7,003 bases of DNA. Origin: an uncultured Muribaculaceae bacterium. Lineage in GTDB: Bacteria; Bacteroidota; Bacteroidia; Bacteroidales; Muribaculaceae. Below are positions 1-6,755 of the stretch, in pieces. The position numbers were made by a program, and so were the translations under genes. Each line of letters begins with the position of its first letter. Position 1 is the stretch's first letter. The stretch is from the NCBI GenBank assembly GCA_934590135.1, contig CAKTOT010000106.1, positions 1 through 7,003 on the forward strand. Direction: 5' to 3'. The notes beneath the pieces are model-generated. The model worked only from the letters and a program-made list of their open reading frames with translations. It was not told where the DNA came from and made no database searches.

Positions 1-229
1 CAATATCTCAACTATATAAATCATCGTAAAATCGGTCAAGTAAAATATTCTCTAATTTAATTCAACCAACAGGTTATAATAATAAATTGCGCACCGGAAG
101 TCAAGTAAGCTACTTTCGGTGCGCAATGCGTATTTTGTAGAGCCGTGTAATTTACTGTAGAATTGGCTACGTGGTAATATGGCTTTGTCTTGATGGTCCG
201 CTATTGGCATTGTTTTTCTGAGGCGGGTA
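1..229. other. AT-rich non-coding flank
   Basis: This stretch lies downstream of the leftward protease gene that ends at 230. I find no credible gene in it. A 70-codon leftward reading frame crosses it (52-264), but it overlaps the end of the protease gene and runs straight through a strong hairpin, so it is very unlikely to be real. The only clear structure is the hairpin at 86-127, annotated separately as a terminator. The first 85 bases are AT-rich, without a recognisable promoter or RNA gene. Confidence 0.6.
75..127 (-). terminator. Hairpin terminator after the protease pair
   Basis: The arms at 86-101 and 112-127 pair over 16 positions with one irregular position (97 against 116) and leave a 10-base loop. 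Read leftward, the hairpin is followed at once by a T-rich tail (TTTATTATTAT), the layout of an intrinsic terminator for the gene ending at 230, about 100 bases upstream. The irregular position is A/C in the leftward RNA but a G-U wobble in the rightward RNA, and a short TATTTTG follows on the other side, so it may also stop transcription arriving from the left of the window. Confidence 0.7.
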
Positions 230-2410
230 TTATCTGCGGAGGAGGGTGGTGCGGCGGGTGCCATCGGGGTAGATGTCGGTGCGGAGGATTAATGTGGAAT
301 GCCCGGATAATGTGGATTTGGTGACGGGGAGGGCGCTGTTGGAGTATTGGAGGGTGGATTCGGGGGTGGGGAGGGGTCGGCCGAGGAGGTCGTGGTAGAG
401 GGTGGCGATGGGGTGGACGGCGGGGGCGTCGATGGTGATGTCGGATATGCTTTGGTGGTCAAGGTGGTATTTGAGGCCGGCAGCGGCATCTATGGCTCCG
501 AGGCCCCAGCGGGGGTTGGTGGGGTCGGGGAGGTCGGTGCGTGCGCTGTGGGCGACGATGTCGCGGATGTCTTGTGCGGTGAGTGTACGGTCGGCTTGCA
601 GCCATAGTGCGATGATGCCGGCTACGGCGGGCGAGGCCATGGATGTGCCTCCTTCGTCGTACCAGGCGTAGCGGGTGCCGTCGGCGGCTGTGGTCTCGGT
701 CAGGACTTTGTAGCCTTCGGGATGGGCGTTGCGGTAGTAGCGGTTCATGGCCGAGATGACGGTGTTGGCGGGGGCGCAGAAGTCGGGGATGTGTCTGCCG
801 TCGAAGGTGTTGCCGTAGCTGGTGTAGGGCATGGGATACCCGGGGTTGATGCCGCTGTAGGTGGTTTCGGTGCCGTCTGCCATGGGGACGTTGGCGCGGT
901 TGTCGTATCCGCCTATGGCGAGGACTGTGGAGGGTGAGGCGAGGTTGTTGAATGCGCCTTGGGCTGTGCCTTCGGTCATTCCGGGGATTCCGCATGAGCG
1001 TAGGAATGTCTGTGAGCCGTCGGCGTAGATGTCTACGGAGGCGCCTTGCTGTCCTTGGATTTCGTAGCCGAAGTAGTATCGTGACCATGGTCCGGCTTGG
1101 CGTATGGCGCGGGAGTGCATGTCCGAGAGTGCGGCGATGTGTGTGCGGCCGTTGTGGCTGTCGATGTCCCAGGATATTGTGATGGAGCTGGCGGGTTCGT
1201 ATGTGCCTTCGGCCCAGGCTCCGGAGGCACCGGTGGTGAGTGTGACGGTGCCTTCTGTGTCGGCTGCGCCGCCGTACCACGGTGAGCGGTAGGTGATGGC
1301 TTGGGTGTCGAAGTCGTAGATGATTATGCGTACTTGCAGCGGGGTGTCGTCGTGTCCCCAGATGTCGGTGTATCCGTTGACGTCCAGTCCGTTCCAGGTG
1401 ACGCGGTTGTCGATGATGGTGCCGACGGTGGGCGCTTGGGTGGTGAAGTCGTGGTGTATGGCGTATTTGGATTGTCCGTAATTGCCGGCGGCGAAGCATA
1501 TCACGGCGTCTTGGGCGCATTTGGCGATGTATCGGCATACGGCGTCGGAGCCGTCGCGAGGGCCTATGAGTGAGGATATGGAGAGGTTGACGACGGCGGG
1601 TTGGCCGAGGCTTTGGGCGCGTTCGATGACGTCTTCGATGCCGCAGAGTAGTGCGACGTCGTACAGCTCGCTGGTGGTGGCTACGATGTCGGCTGCGGGG
1701 GCGTATCCGTGGTAGGGGTTGCCGTCGTATCCTGATGCCATGATTGCGCATACGTGTGTGCCGTGTGTTTCGTCCGGGGTGTCGGTGGTCCATGCGGCCA
1801 CTGCCTCGGGTGTGTCGGCGATGAGTCTTTGGGCGGTGCTGTCGACGTAATGGGTGACGACGCTGATGCGTGAGGGGGCTGTCGGATCGCCGTCGCGTCT
1901 GAATGCGATGTGGTTGGGGTCGATGCCGATGTCGCACAGTCCTACGGTGACGCCGCTGCCGTCCAGCGCGCCGCATTTGTCGGTGGCTGTACCGGCGTAT
2001 ATTGGTGCTACGTTGGACCACTTGCGCGAGCGGTCGGTGGCCAGCGAAAGGCGTGTGCCGATGGCGGCCGAGGAGACGTGTGCTATGGCTTGCAACTGCG
2101 AGATGTTTTGCCGGGGTACGCAGCCGAGGAGCATATTGTCGCGGTGACGCCATATTATGGTCCCGAGGGCGTTGATGTCGTCGAGGGCGCTGTCATCGTC
2201 TATTTCGATGATGACGGGGTAGTAGAGCGTGGGTGCGGCGGCATCGGCCCGAGCGTTGGTGCGTCGGATTTTGGCGGCATCGGCGGCCAGTATGGCGGTG
2301 GTACGTGCGTCGAATACCGAAGCGGCTGATGTTGTCTCGAATGTTGCAATGAGTAGCGCTGCGGCGGTGGCAATCAGGTTTTTGCTTAAGAGAGATGTGC
2401 GGCTGTGCAT
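230..2410 (-). CDS. Secreted S8 (subtilisin-like) serine peptidase with Por-like C-terminal tail
   Basis: This 726-residue protein is predicted to be an exported serine endopeptidase of family S8. An N-terminal signal peptide (about residues 1-30, hydrophobic core LIATAAALLIATF, likely cleavage near TSAA) shows export. Residues about 60-125 look like a propeptide. The catalytic residues are all visible: Asp160 in CDIGIDPNH, His216 in ETHGTHV, oxyanion Asn310 in FAAGNYG, and Ser590 in GGTSMASPAVAG. Asn to Ser spans about 280 residues, against about 66 in classical subtilisin, so an extra domain of roughly 200 residues is inserted; its beta-rich pattern resembles the jelly-roll insert of CspA/CspB-like S8 enzymes (inference). 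The last 70 residues (LYHDLLGRPLPTP, then LILRTDIYPDGTRR) resemble a degenerate type IX secretion sorting tail. The Met at 2408-2410 sits directly before the signal peptide; no Shine-Dalgarno is seen, as usual for Bacteroidota. It is a paralogue of the gene immediately upstream and is probably read from the same promoter. The substrate is unknown. Confidence 0.93.
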   Translation of the reverse strand: MHSRTSLLSKNLIATAAALLIATFETTSAASVFDARTTAILAADAAKIRRTNARADAAAPTLYYPVIIEIDDDSALDDINALGTIIWRHRDNMLLGCVPRQNISQLQAIAHVSSAAIGTRLSLATDRSRKWSNVAPIYAGTATDKCGALDGSGVTVGLCDIGIDPNHIAFRRDGDPTAPSRISVVTHYVDSTAQRLIADTPEAVAAWTTDTPDETHGTHVCAIMASGYDGNPYHGYAPAADIVATTSELYDVALLCGIEDVIERAQSLGQPAVVNLSISSLIGPRDGSDAVCRYIAKCAQDAVICFAAGNYGQSKYAIHHDFTTQAPTVGTIIDNRVTWNGLDVNGYTDIWGHDDTPLQVRIIIYDFDTQAITYRSPWYGGAADTEGTVTLTTGASGAWAEGTYEPASSITISWDIDSHNGRTHIAALSDMHSRAIRQAGPWSRYYFGYEIQGQQGASVDIYADGSQTFLRSCGIPGMTEGTAQGAFNNLASPSTVLAIGGYDNRANVPMADGTETTYSGINPGYPMPYTSYGNTFDGRHIPDFCAPANTVISAMNRYYRNAHPEGYKVLTETTAADGTRYAWYDEGGTSMASPAVAGIIALWLQADRTLTAQDIRDIVAHSARTDLPDPTNPRWGLGAIDAAAGLKYHLDHQSISDITIDAPAVHPIATLYHDLLGRPLPTPESTLQYSNSALPVTKSTLSGHSTLILRTDIYPDGTRRTTLLRR
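352..376 (+). other. G-quadruplex-type motif inside protease gene
   Basis: On the plus strand four G-runs (352-354, 362-366, 368-371, 373-376) are separated by loops of 7, 1 and 1 bases, fitting the G3+ N1-7 pattern for a quadruplex. It lies in the template strand near the 3' end of the leftward protease gene, where the codons specify a Pro/Thr-rich stretch (about residues 679-686). It may simply follow from CCC/ACC-rich codon use; no function is shown. Confidence 0.35.
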
Positions 2411-2434
2411 GGATGTGGCGTTGTGTCGTGGTTT

Positions 2435-2442
2435 GGGGGGGG
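2435..2442 (-). repeat. Eight-base C tract upstream of protease start
   Basis: The plus strand has eight consecutive G, which read as eight C in the leftward transcript, 25-32 bases before the start codon at 2410. Homopolymer G/C tracts of this length are prone to slipped-strand length change and in some bacteria vary expression. Here the tract is outside the coding frame, so any effect would be on the mRNA leader. There is no direct evidence of variation. Confidence 0.5.
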
Positions 2443-2447
2443 TAATG

Positions 2448-2493
2448 CCAATCCCGCGACCGCAGATGAGATGTTCTGCAATCGCGGGATTGA
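2448..2493 (-). terminator. Long intercistronic hairpin between the two proteases
   Basis: An 11-bp perfect inverted repeat (2449-2459 with 2482-2492, CAATCCCGCGA type) encloses a second 5-bp stem (2462-2466 with 2475-2479) and an 8-base loop. In the leftward RNA the unpaired dinucleotides between the stems are UU opposite GG, and the flanking pair is also U-G, so the stem extends to about 19 pairs. In the rightward RNA these positions would be mismatches, which suggests the structure acts in the leftward transcript. No U-tract follows, so it may be a weak terminator, an attenuator, or a stabiliser of the upstream gene's mRNA rather than a full stop. Confidence 0.55.
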
Positions 2494-2520
2494 TGTTTGG
2501 GTGTGTATTGTGTCTGTGTG

Positions 2521-4806
2521 TCAGCGCACGAGTATGCGTTCGGCGTAGGCGCCGTTGTTGACGCTGAGGACGTATACGCCTGCGGGTGCATCTGCCAAGT
2601 CAAGTGAGTATGCATCGCCGTTGGCGTTGATGTCGCGCACGATTGCGCCGGTCATAGCTACGAGGCGTACATTGATGTTCTTGGCTCCCGGGACGCTGAT
2701 TTCGTAGGTTTTGTTTCCGGAAGGAGTGACGAGTATGCCTTGCTGGTCGACGCGGATGTCGTTGACGCCGAGACGTTTCAGTACTTCCTTGAGGCCTGCC
2801 AGTGCGTTGAACTTGCCGGCGCCCCATTGTACGGCGTTGCCGGTCGTGGCGGTCTGCTGGTCCTTGGTGGCTGTGGCTGTGGCTATGTCGATGACTTCGT
2901 CAATGGTAAGTTTCGGGTTGGCCTGAAGCCAGAGTGCGATGCTGCCGGCGAAAGCGGGCGATGACATGGATGTGCCGGTGCTTTGGCACCAGTAGCTCTT
3001 GCGGTTGTGTTTGCTGTCGGTGTATTCGGCCGAGAAGGTGTTGGTGTCTTCGTATCCGGCTTCGGTGTAGTATTTCGAGTAGGACGAAATGACGGCGGTG
3101 CCGGGTGCGCAGATGTGCGGGAGGTGGCGTCCGTCGTAGAGTACGCCGTATGATGAGTATGGTGCGATGGCTCCGGCGGTGTTGTATGCTTCGTCGTTGT
3201 ACGAGTAGTATCCGCCGCTGAGTGCTGGGAAGCCCTTGCGGTTGTTGTAGGCGCCTATGGCAATGACGTTTTTGCCGCAGGCGAGGTCGTTGATGGTGAA
3301 GTCGGTGTTGCCGTCGGACCATCCGCCCTGATCGAGGGACTGCATGGTAAATCCGCCGGAGACGTTATTGAGCGTGCATTGTACTTTGACGCCGTCATTG
3401 CCTTCGATGATAAGTCCGGCCACGAGGTGCTTGTCGGCGTTGTCTGTGGTGTTGTATCCGAGGACTATATCGATGCTGGCCGAGTAGCGCTTATTGGTGG
3501 AGGCGTTGTCGCTATATGTGCAGTTGATGTAGCTGGAACTGTATGCTTCGTCGAAAGCATCGCTGTGGTTGTACGATGGGTCGGTGTAGTTGTTGGTGGC
3601 GAGTACTGTTTTTCCTCCGGTCAGCGCCACTTGGTCAACAATTTTCTTGGTGGTCGTATTGAAGATGACGGCTTTGACCGTGAATTCGCGGTTGTCGATG
3701 CCCCATACGCTGAAGTTGGCCGTTGAGCGGGTTTTGGCGGATGTGAGGAATGTCTTGAGCTCTTTGTCCGAGGACGTGAATTGCTTGGATAGTGATATGG
3801 GCGCTTCGCCGTCGTTGCCTGCCGAGATACAGATGATGGCGTTTTTGCCGAGGCGTTCCATGTATTGTCCGAAGTTGCTGGTTCCGTCGTGCGGGCCGCT
3901 GGTGCGTCCGATACTGAGGTTGATGACGGCGGGTTGGCCGTTTTGGGTGGCGTAGTCTACGATTTTGCTGACTGCGGAGCAGGTATTGGCATCGTATAGA
4001 GCGCCGCAACCTACGACAAGGTCGGCTTCGGGTGCCATACCATAGTAGGGGTTCTTGATGGTACTGCGCACTTGTACGCTGCCGGTGGTAGTGAGTATGG
4101 CTGTCTTTCCTCCGCTACGGTTGAACGAGCCGGCCATAATGCCGAGAGTGTGTGTGCCGTGAGTGTTGGCGGTGTTGTCGGTGGAGAAACTTGCGATGTC
4201 ATTGTAAGATGTATACGCATTGTTCATACCATTGGAGGAGTAGAAGTGCATCAGCTTTTTGATGCGTGTGCCAGAGAGATCGGAGGTGAGGAAGTTGACG
4301 TGGTTGGGGTCGACTCCGACATCGTATATGCCGCAGATGACGCCTTTGCCTTTGTAGGGCTGGTCCAGATGGTCTTCTCCGTTGTGTATTGTGGTGACGC
4401 CGTTTAGCTTGCGAGTTTCGTTGAGCATAGGCTTGGCCTGTGCTGACAGTGAGTAGCTTTGTACGTCGGCGTTGGCGTCCATTGCGAGGATGTCTTCGAT
4501 ATTGCCTGCTACTACGGCCATGTCATCGCCGGCGGTGCTGACTACTTCGAGTCCGGCGGCGCGGAGGTCGTCAAAGGTGGCTCCATCGCTCAGGCGTACG
4601 ATGGCTGCCGCAGTGGGGGTAGCACGCGAAGTGCTTTCAAAGTCAAACGGGGCATTGACGGGTGTAATCACTTTGGCTGCCGGATTGAGCTGCTTGTGGC
4701 GGTAAGCGTCCAAAATCTGTTGCGTGGCGGCGTCAGTCTTCGACTGGGCAAACGCTCCGAGTGTAGCGCACAGTACGCTTACGGCGATTGTAATGTGTCG
4801 TTTCAT
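2521..4806 (-). CDS. Secreted S8 (subtilisin-like) serine peptidase with Por-type sorting tail
   Basis: This 761-residue protein is predicted to be an exported S8 serine endopeptidase. The signal peptide (MKRHITIAVS then VLCATLGAFA, likely cut after Ala20) has no lipobox. Residues about 65-125 look like an inhibitory propeptide. The catalytic set is complete: Asp162 in YDVGVDPNH, His216 in NTHGTHT, oxyanion Asn331 in ISAGNDG, and Ser613 in TGTSMSSPAFAG. About 280 residues separate Asn from Ser, showing the same large insertion as its neighbour, with a beta-rich block (about 345-500) likened to the CspA-type jelly roll by inference. Compared with the downstream paralogue it has about 20 extra residues between His and Asn. 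The C-terminus (about 683-761, including LADAPAGVYVLSVNNG and ending ERILVR) closely fits a type A Por/type IX sorting domain, implying passage to the cell surface or medium if that system is present. It is first in the leftward pair, downstream of the promoter at 4908-4938. The start is chosen because it opens the signal peptide. The substrate is unknown. Confidence 0.94.
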   Translation of the reverse strand: MKRHITIAVSVLCATLGAFAQSKTDAATQQILDAYRHKQLNPAAKVITPVNAPFDFESTSRATPTAAAIVRLSDGATFDDLRAAGLEVVSTAGDDMAVVAGNIEDILAMDANADVQSYSLSAQAKPMLNETRKLNGVTTIHNGEDHLDQPYKGKGVICGIYDVGVDPNHVNFLTSDLSGTRIKKLMHFYSSNGMNNAYTSYNDIASFSTDNTANTHGTHTLGIMAGSFNRSGGKTAILTTTGSVQVRSTIKNPYYGMAPEADLVVGCGALYDANTCSAVSKIVDYATQNGQPAVINLSIGRTSGPHDGTSNFGQYMERLGKNAIICISAGNDGEAPISLSKQFTSSDKELKTFLTSAKTRSTANFSVWGIDNREFTVKAVIFNTTTKKIVDQVALTGGKTVLATNNYTDPSYNHSDAFDEAYSSSYINCTYSDNASTNKRYSASIDIVLGYNTTDNADKHLVAGLIIEGNDGVKVQCTLNNVSGGFTMQSLDQGGWSDGNTDFTINDLACGKNVIAIGAYNNRKGFPALSGGYYSYNDEAYNTAGAIAPYSSYGVLYDGRHLPHICAPGTAVISSYSKYYTEAGYEDTNTFSAEYTDSKHNRKSYWCQSTGTSMSSPAFAGSIALWLQANPKLTIDEVIDIATATATKDQQTATTGNAVQWGAGKFNALAGLKEVLKRLGVNDIRVDQQGILVTPSGNKTYEISVPGAKNINVRLVAMTGAIVRDINANGDAYSLDLADAPAGVYVLSVNNGAYAERILVR

Positions 4807-4856
4807 ATTTTGCTTCTATGATTTATTGTTGTTTGTGCATATGTGACGGGTCGTAA

Positions 4857-4883
4857 GTGTCGCGTGCGGAGGGACGCCGACAC
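4857..4883 (-). promoter_or_regulatory. Leader hairpin of the protease transcript
   Basis: GTGTCG (4857-4862) pairs with CGACAC (4878-4883), and after a 3-base bulge GCG (4866-4868) pairs with CGC (4875-4877) around a 6-base loop. It falls inside the predicted 5' leader (about 95 bases) of the leftward protease transcript. It matches no riboswitch I know; it could affect stability or be chance in a GC-rich patch. Confidence 0.35.
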
Positions 4884-4907
4884 GCTTAGGCACTAACGTT
4901 TTATGCG

Positions 4908-4938
4908 CAAATTTAGCTAAAATTTTTTAGGCGACAAG
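4908..4938 (-). promoter_or_regulatory. Bacteroidota-type promoter for the protease pair
   Basis: Read leftward, TAAATTTG (4915 down to 4908) is an exact match to the Bacteroidota -7 element TAnnTTTG. CTTG (4938 down to 4935) stands for the -33 TTTG element with one mismatch, and the gap is 19 bp, the usual spacing. Transcription would start near 4900, giving a leader of about 95 bases before the start codon at 4806. This is the only good leftward promoter seen; none is visible in the gap before the second protease. Confidence 0.65.
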
Positions 4939-5046
4939 CATAGACGTGTTATTTTTGACTTTGAAAATGAAAAGGGTTGATGGGTGAATGATTCGTGGCG
5001 GAATGCATTTTTATATTAAAATTTCTTAAAACTTGCTTTTATGCCC

Positions 5047-5075
5047 TTGTGTGAAGTAAAGATTTTGTACTTTTA
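5047..5075 (+). promoter_or_regulatory. Candidate promoter for glutamine synthetase
   Basis: TACTTTTA (5068-5075) matches the TAnnTTTG -7 consensus except for the last base, and TTG (5047-5049) lies 18 bp upstream as a partial -33 element. Transcription would begin near 5082, leaving a leader of about 75 bases that contains the palindrome at 5098-5119. The match is imperfect and an activator may be needed. No binding site for a nitrogen regulator was recognised. Confidence 0.4.
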
Positions 5076-5097
5076 GGGCCGAAATACTATCTATTTA

Positions 5098-5119
5098 GAC
5101 GCTGCAAGCGTCGCCCTAC
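5098..5119 (-). repeat. GTAGGG-headed short palindrome in the synthetase leader
   Basis: GACGC (5098-5102) and GCGTC (5108-5112) form a 5-bp stem with a 5-base loop, followed by GCCCTAC. Read on the minus strand the element begins GTAGGGC and then runs into the palindrome with CTTGC at its centre. This is the same plan as the larger element at 6691-6726, which lies in the opposite orientation after the synthetase gene. It looks like a member of a dispersed short palindromic repeat family, but membership cannot be shown from one window. Confidence 0.4.
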
Positions 5120-5155
5120 GAAAAACCAACCAAGTACGAATCAAACACTACGACT

Positions 5156-6661
5156 ATGGAAAAAAACATAGCAATGAGCAAGAACGCCCTTGTACAGTCG
5201 CTGCACAAGGCACAAGAAGACTTTACGCTCGACGACATAATCACCTATATCAAAGCCAACAGCATTGAGATGGTCAACTTCATGTATCCGGCAGCCGACG
5301 GACGCCTGAAGACCCTGAATTTTGTAATTAATGATTTGGCATATCTTGAAACCATCCTGACGCTGGGCGAGAGGGTGGACGGCTCATCGCTGTTCCCCTT
5401 TATCTCGGCCGGCAGCAGCGACTTGTATGTGCTGCCACGCTTCAGCACGGCTTTTCGAGACCCCTTTGCCGAGATTCCGACGGTGACCATGCTGTGCTCG
5501 TTCTTTGACAAGGACGGCAAGCCGCTGGAGAGCGCGCCCGAATACATTTTGGACAAAGCCTGCCGCGAGTTCAACCGCGTGACCGGTATGGACTTCCAGG
5601 CCATGGGCGAGTTGGAATACTACGTCGTCAAGGAAGATGACGGAGCCTTCCCCGCAAGCGATCAGCGCGGCTATCACGAGTCGGCTCCTTTCACCAAGTT
5701 CGGAGAATTTCGCACCCTGTGTATGCAATACATAGCCCGTACGGGCGGAAGCATCAAGTACGGACACAGCGAAGTGGGCAACTTCACCCTGGACGGAAAA
5801 ATCTATGAGCAGAACGAAATCGAGTTCCTGCCCGTGGACGCACGACGTGCCGCCGACCAGCTGATGATAGCCAAATGGGTGATACGTAACCTCGGATATA
5901 TCAAGGGCTACGACATCACCTTTGCGCCTAAAATCACCGTGGGCAAGGCCGGCTCGGGACTGCATATACACATGCGCATAATGCGAGACGGGCGCAATAT
6001 GATGCTCGACGCTGACCGCCGCCTCAGCGACGAGGCTCGCCGCGGCATCGCCGGAATTATGGACTTGGCACAAGCCATCACGGCCTTCGGTAATACGGTG
6101 CCCACATCCTACTTCCGCTTGGTACCCAAGCAGGAAGCACCCACCAATGTATGCTGGGGCGACCGCAACCGCTCGGTGCTGGTGCGCGTACCGCTGGGAT
6201 GGACGGCACAGAAAGATATGTGCGCCGAGCTCAATCCCGGCAGCCACGGCCTGGCCGACGTGGACACGACGCAGAAACAGACTGTCGAGATACGTTCGGC
6301 CGACGGGTCGGCGGATATATACCTGCTGATAGCATCGCTGGCAGTGGCTATGCGCCACGGCTTCGAGATGCCGGATGCCCTGAAGGTGGCCGAGGACACA
6401 TACGTAGACGTAAATATCCATCGAGCCGAGAATGCCGCCGTACTCTCGCGCCTGAGTTCGCTGCCTGTCGACTGCTACGGGTCGGCACAAAGCCTCGAAG
6501 ACCGCCGCAACGTATTCACAGCCGCCGGAGTCTTCGATGACGCCACCATAGACGGAATCATCAAACGCCTGCGCTCGTATGACCGCGCCGAAATAGCACA
6601 GGCGCACGACGATACCGAAGCCATGCTTCGCATCGTCCGCCGCTACTTCCACTGCGGATAA
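5156..6661 (+). CDS. Glutamine synthetase family protein (type I-like)
   Basis: This 501-residue cytoplasmic enzyme is predicted to join ammonia to glutamate using ATP, forming glutamine. The beta-grasp latch has DGSS (Asp75 and Ser78, matching the ammonium-site Asp50 and Ser53 of the Salmonella enzyme). The catalytic domain shows GELEYYV (Glu152, Glu154), Glu206 and Glu221, GSGLHIH with His270, the flap RLVPKQEAP with Glu327, RNRSVLVRVP with Arg339 and Arg344, and VEIRSADGSADIYL with Glu378 and Arg380. Compared with that enzyme there is a longer loop between Glu206 and Glu221, an insertion of about 21 residues at 347-376, and Ala265 where Asn264 is usual. The NLYDLP adenylylation motif is absent (the region reads TYVDVNIHR), so control by adenylylation is unlikely. 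A gamma-glutamyl ligase on another amine is a less likely alternative, since the ammonium-site residues are kept. The Met at 5156 is used; a second Met at codon 7 (5174) is a possible start. It is read away from the proteases from its own promoter region. Confidence 0.92.
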   Translation: MEKNIAMSKNALVQSLHKAQEDFTLDDIITYIKANSIEMVNFMYPAADGRLKTLNFVINDLAYLETILTLGERVDGSSLFPFISAGSSDLYVLPRFSTAFRDPFAEIPTVTMLCSFFDKDGKPLESAPEYILDKACREFNRVTGMDFQAMGELEYYVVKEDDGAFPASDQRGYHESAPFTKFGEFRTLCMQYIARTGGSIKYGHSEVGNFTLDGKIYEQNEIEFLPVDARRAADQLMIAKWVIRNLGYIKGYDITFAPKITVGKAGSGLHIHMRIMRDGRNMMLDADRRLSDEARRGIAGIMDLAQAITAFGNTVPTSYFRLVPKQEAPTNVCWGDRNRSVLVRVPLGWTAQKDMCAELNPGSHGLADVDTTQKQTVEIRSADGSADIYLLIASLAVAMRHGFEMPDALKVAEDTYVDVNIHRAENAAVLSRLSSLPVDCYGSAQSLEDRRNVFTAAGVFDDATIDGIIKRLRSYDRAEIAQAHDDTEAMLRIVRRYFHCG

Positions 6662-6690
6662 TCGACGCGAAACACATTCGCATAATACCG

Positions 6691-6726
6691 GTAGGGGCTG
6701 TGCCGAAATGCTTGCGGCACAGCCCC
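6691..6726 (+). terminator. GTAGGG-headed palindrome, probable synthetase terminator
   Basis: GGGGCTGTGCCG (6694-6705) and CGGCACAGCCCC (6715-6726) form a perfect 12-bp stem with a 9-base loop, beginning about 30 bases after the synthetase stop codon. No T-run follows on the plus strand, so termination would depend on the hairpin alone. The GTAGGG head and CTTGC in the loop are shared with the element at 5098-5119, so it may be a repeat-family copy serving as a terminator. Confidence 0.6.
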
Positions 6727-6755
6727 AACCCTCAAAGATCTTTAAGTCATGTTCG

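Larger units (their letters stand above)
4807..5155. other. Divergent intergenic promoter region
   Basis: This 349-bp AT-rich spacer separates the leftward protease pair from the rightward glutamine synthetase gene. It contains a leftward promoter candidate, a leader hairpin for the proteases, a weaker rightward promoter candidate and a short palindromic element, each listed separately. The only reading frames seen are trivial, for example a 13-codon ORF starting at 4988. Both coding starts lack a Shine-Dalgarno sequence and are preceded by A-rich leaders. Confidence 0.7.

Noticed and set aside
52..264. 70-codon leftward ORF at the left end
   Set aside because: It overlaps the end of the protease gene and is read through the terminator hairpin at 86-127; the sequence shows no domain features.
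347..607. Gly/Val-rich rightward ORF
   Set aside because: It is antisense to the protease C-terminal region and only reflects the G-rich plus strand there.
459..2153. 564-codon leftward frame, very rich in Arg and His, inside the first protease gene
   Set aside because: It is a shifted frame of a clear S8 peptidase gene with complete catalytic motifs. The low-complexity Arg/His/Pro content is what a GC-rich gene gives when read out of frame.
4956..4963. TGACTTTG as a second rightward -7 element
   Set aside because: It has one mismatch to TAnnTTTG but no TTTG-like -33 element at the proper distance, and would give a leader of nearly 200 bases.
4988..5029. 13-codon ORF that might be a leader peptide upstream of the synthetase
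   Set aside because: It lies upstream of the predicted transcript start near 5082, has no ribosome binding site and shows no run of regulatory codons.
5384..6652. 422-codon antisense frame opposite the glutamine synthetase gene
   Set aside because: Long antisense frames are expected opposite GC-rich genes with few stop-generating codons. It shows no family motif, and the sense strand encodes a well-supported enzyme.
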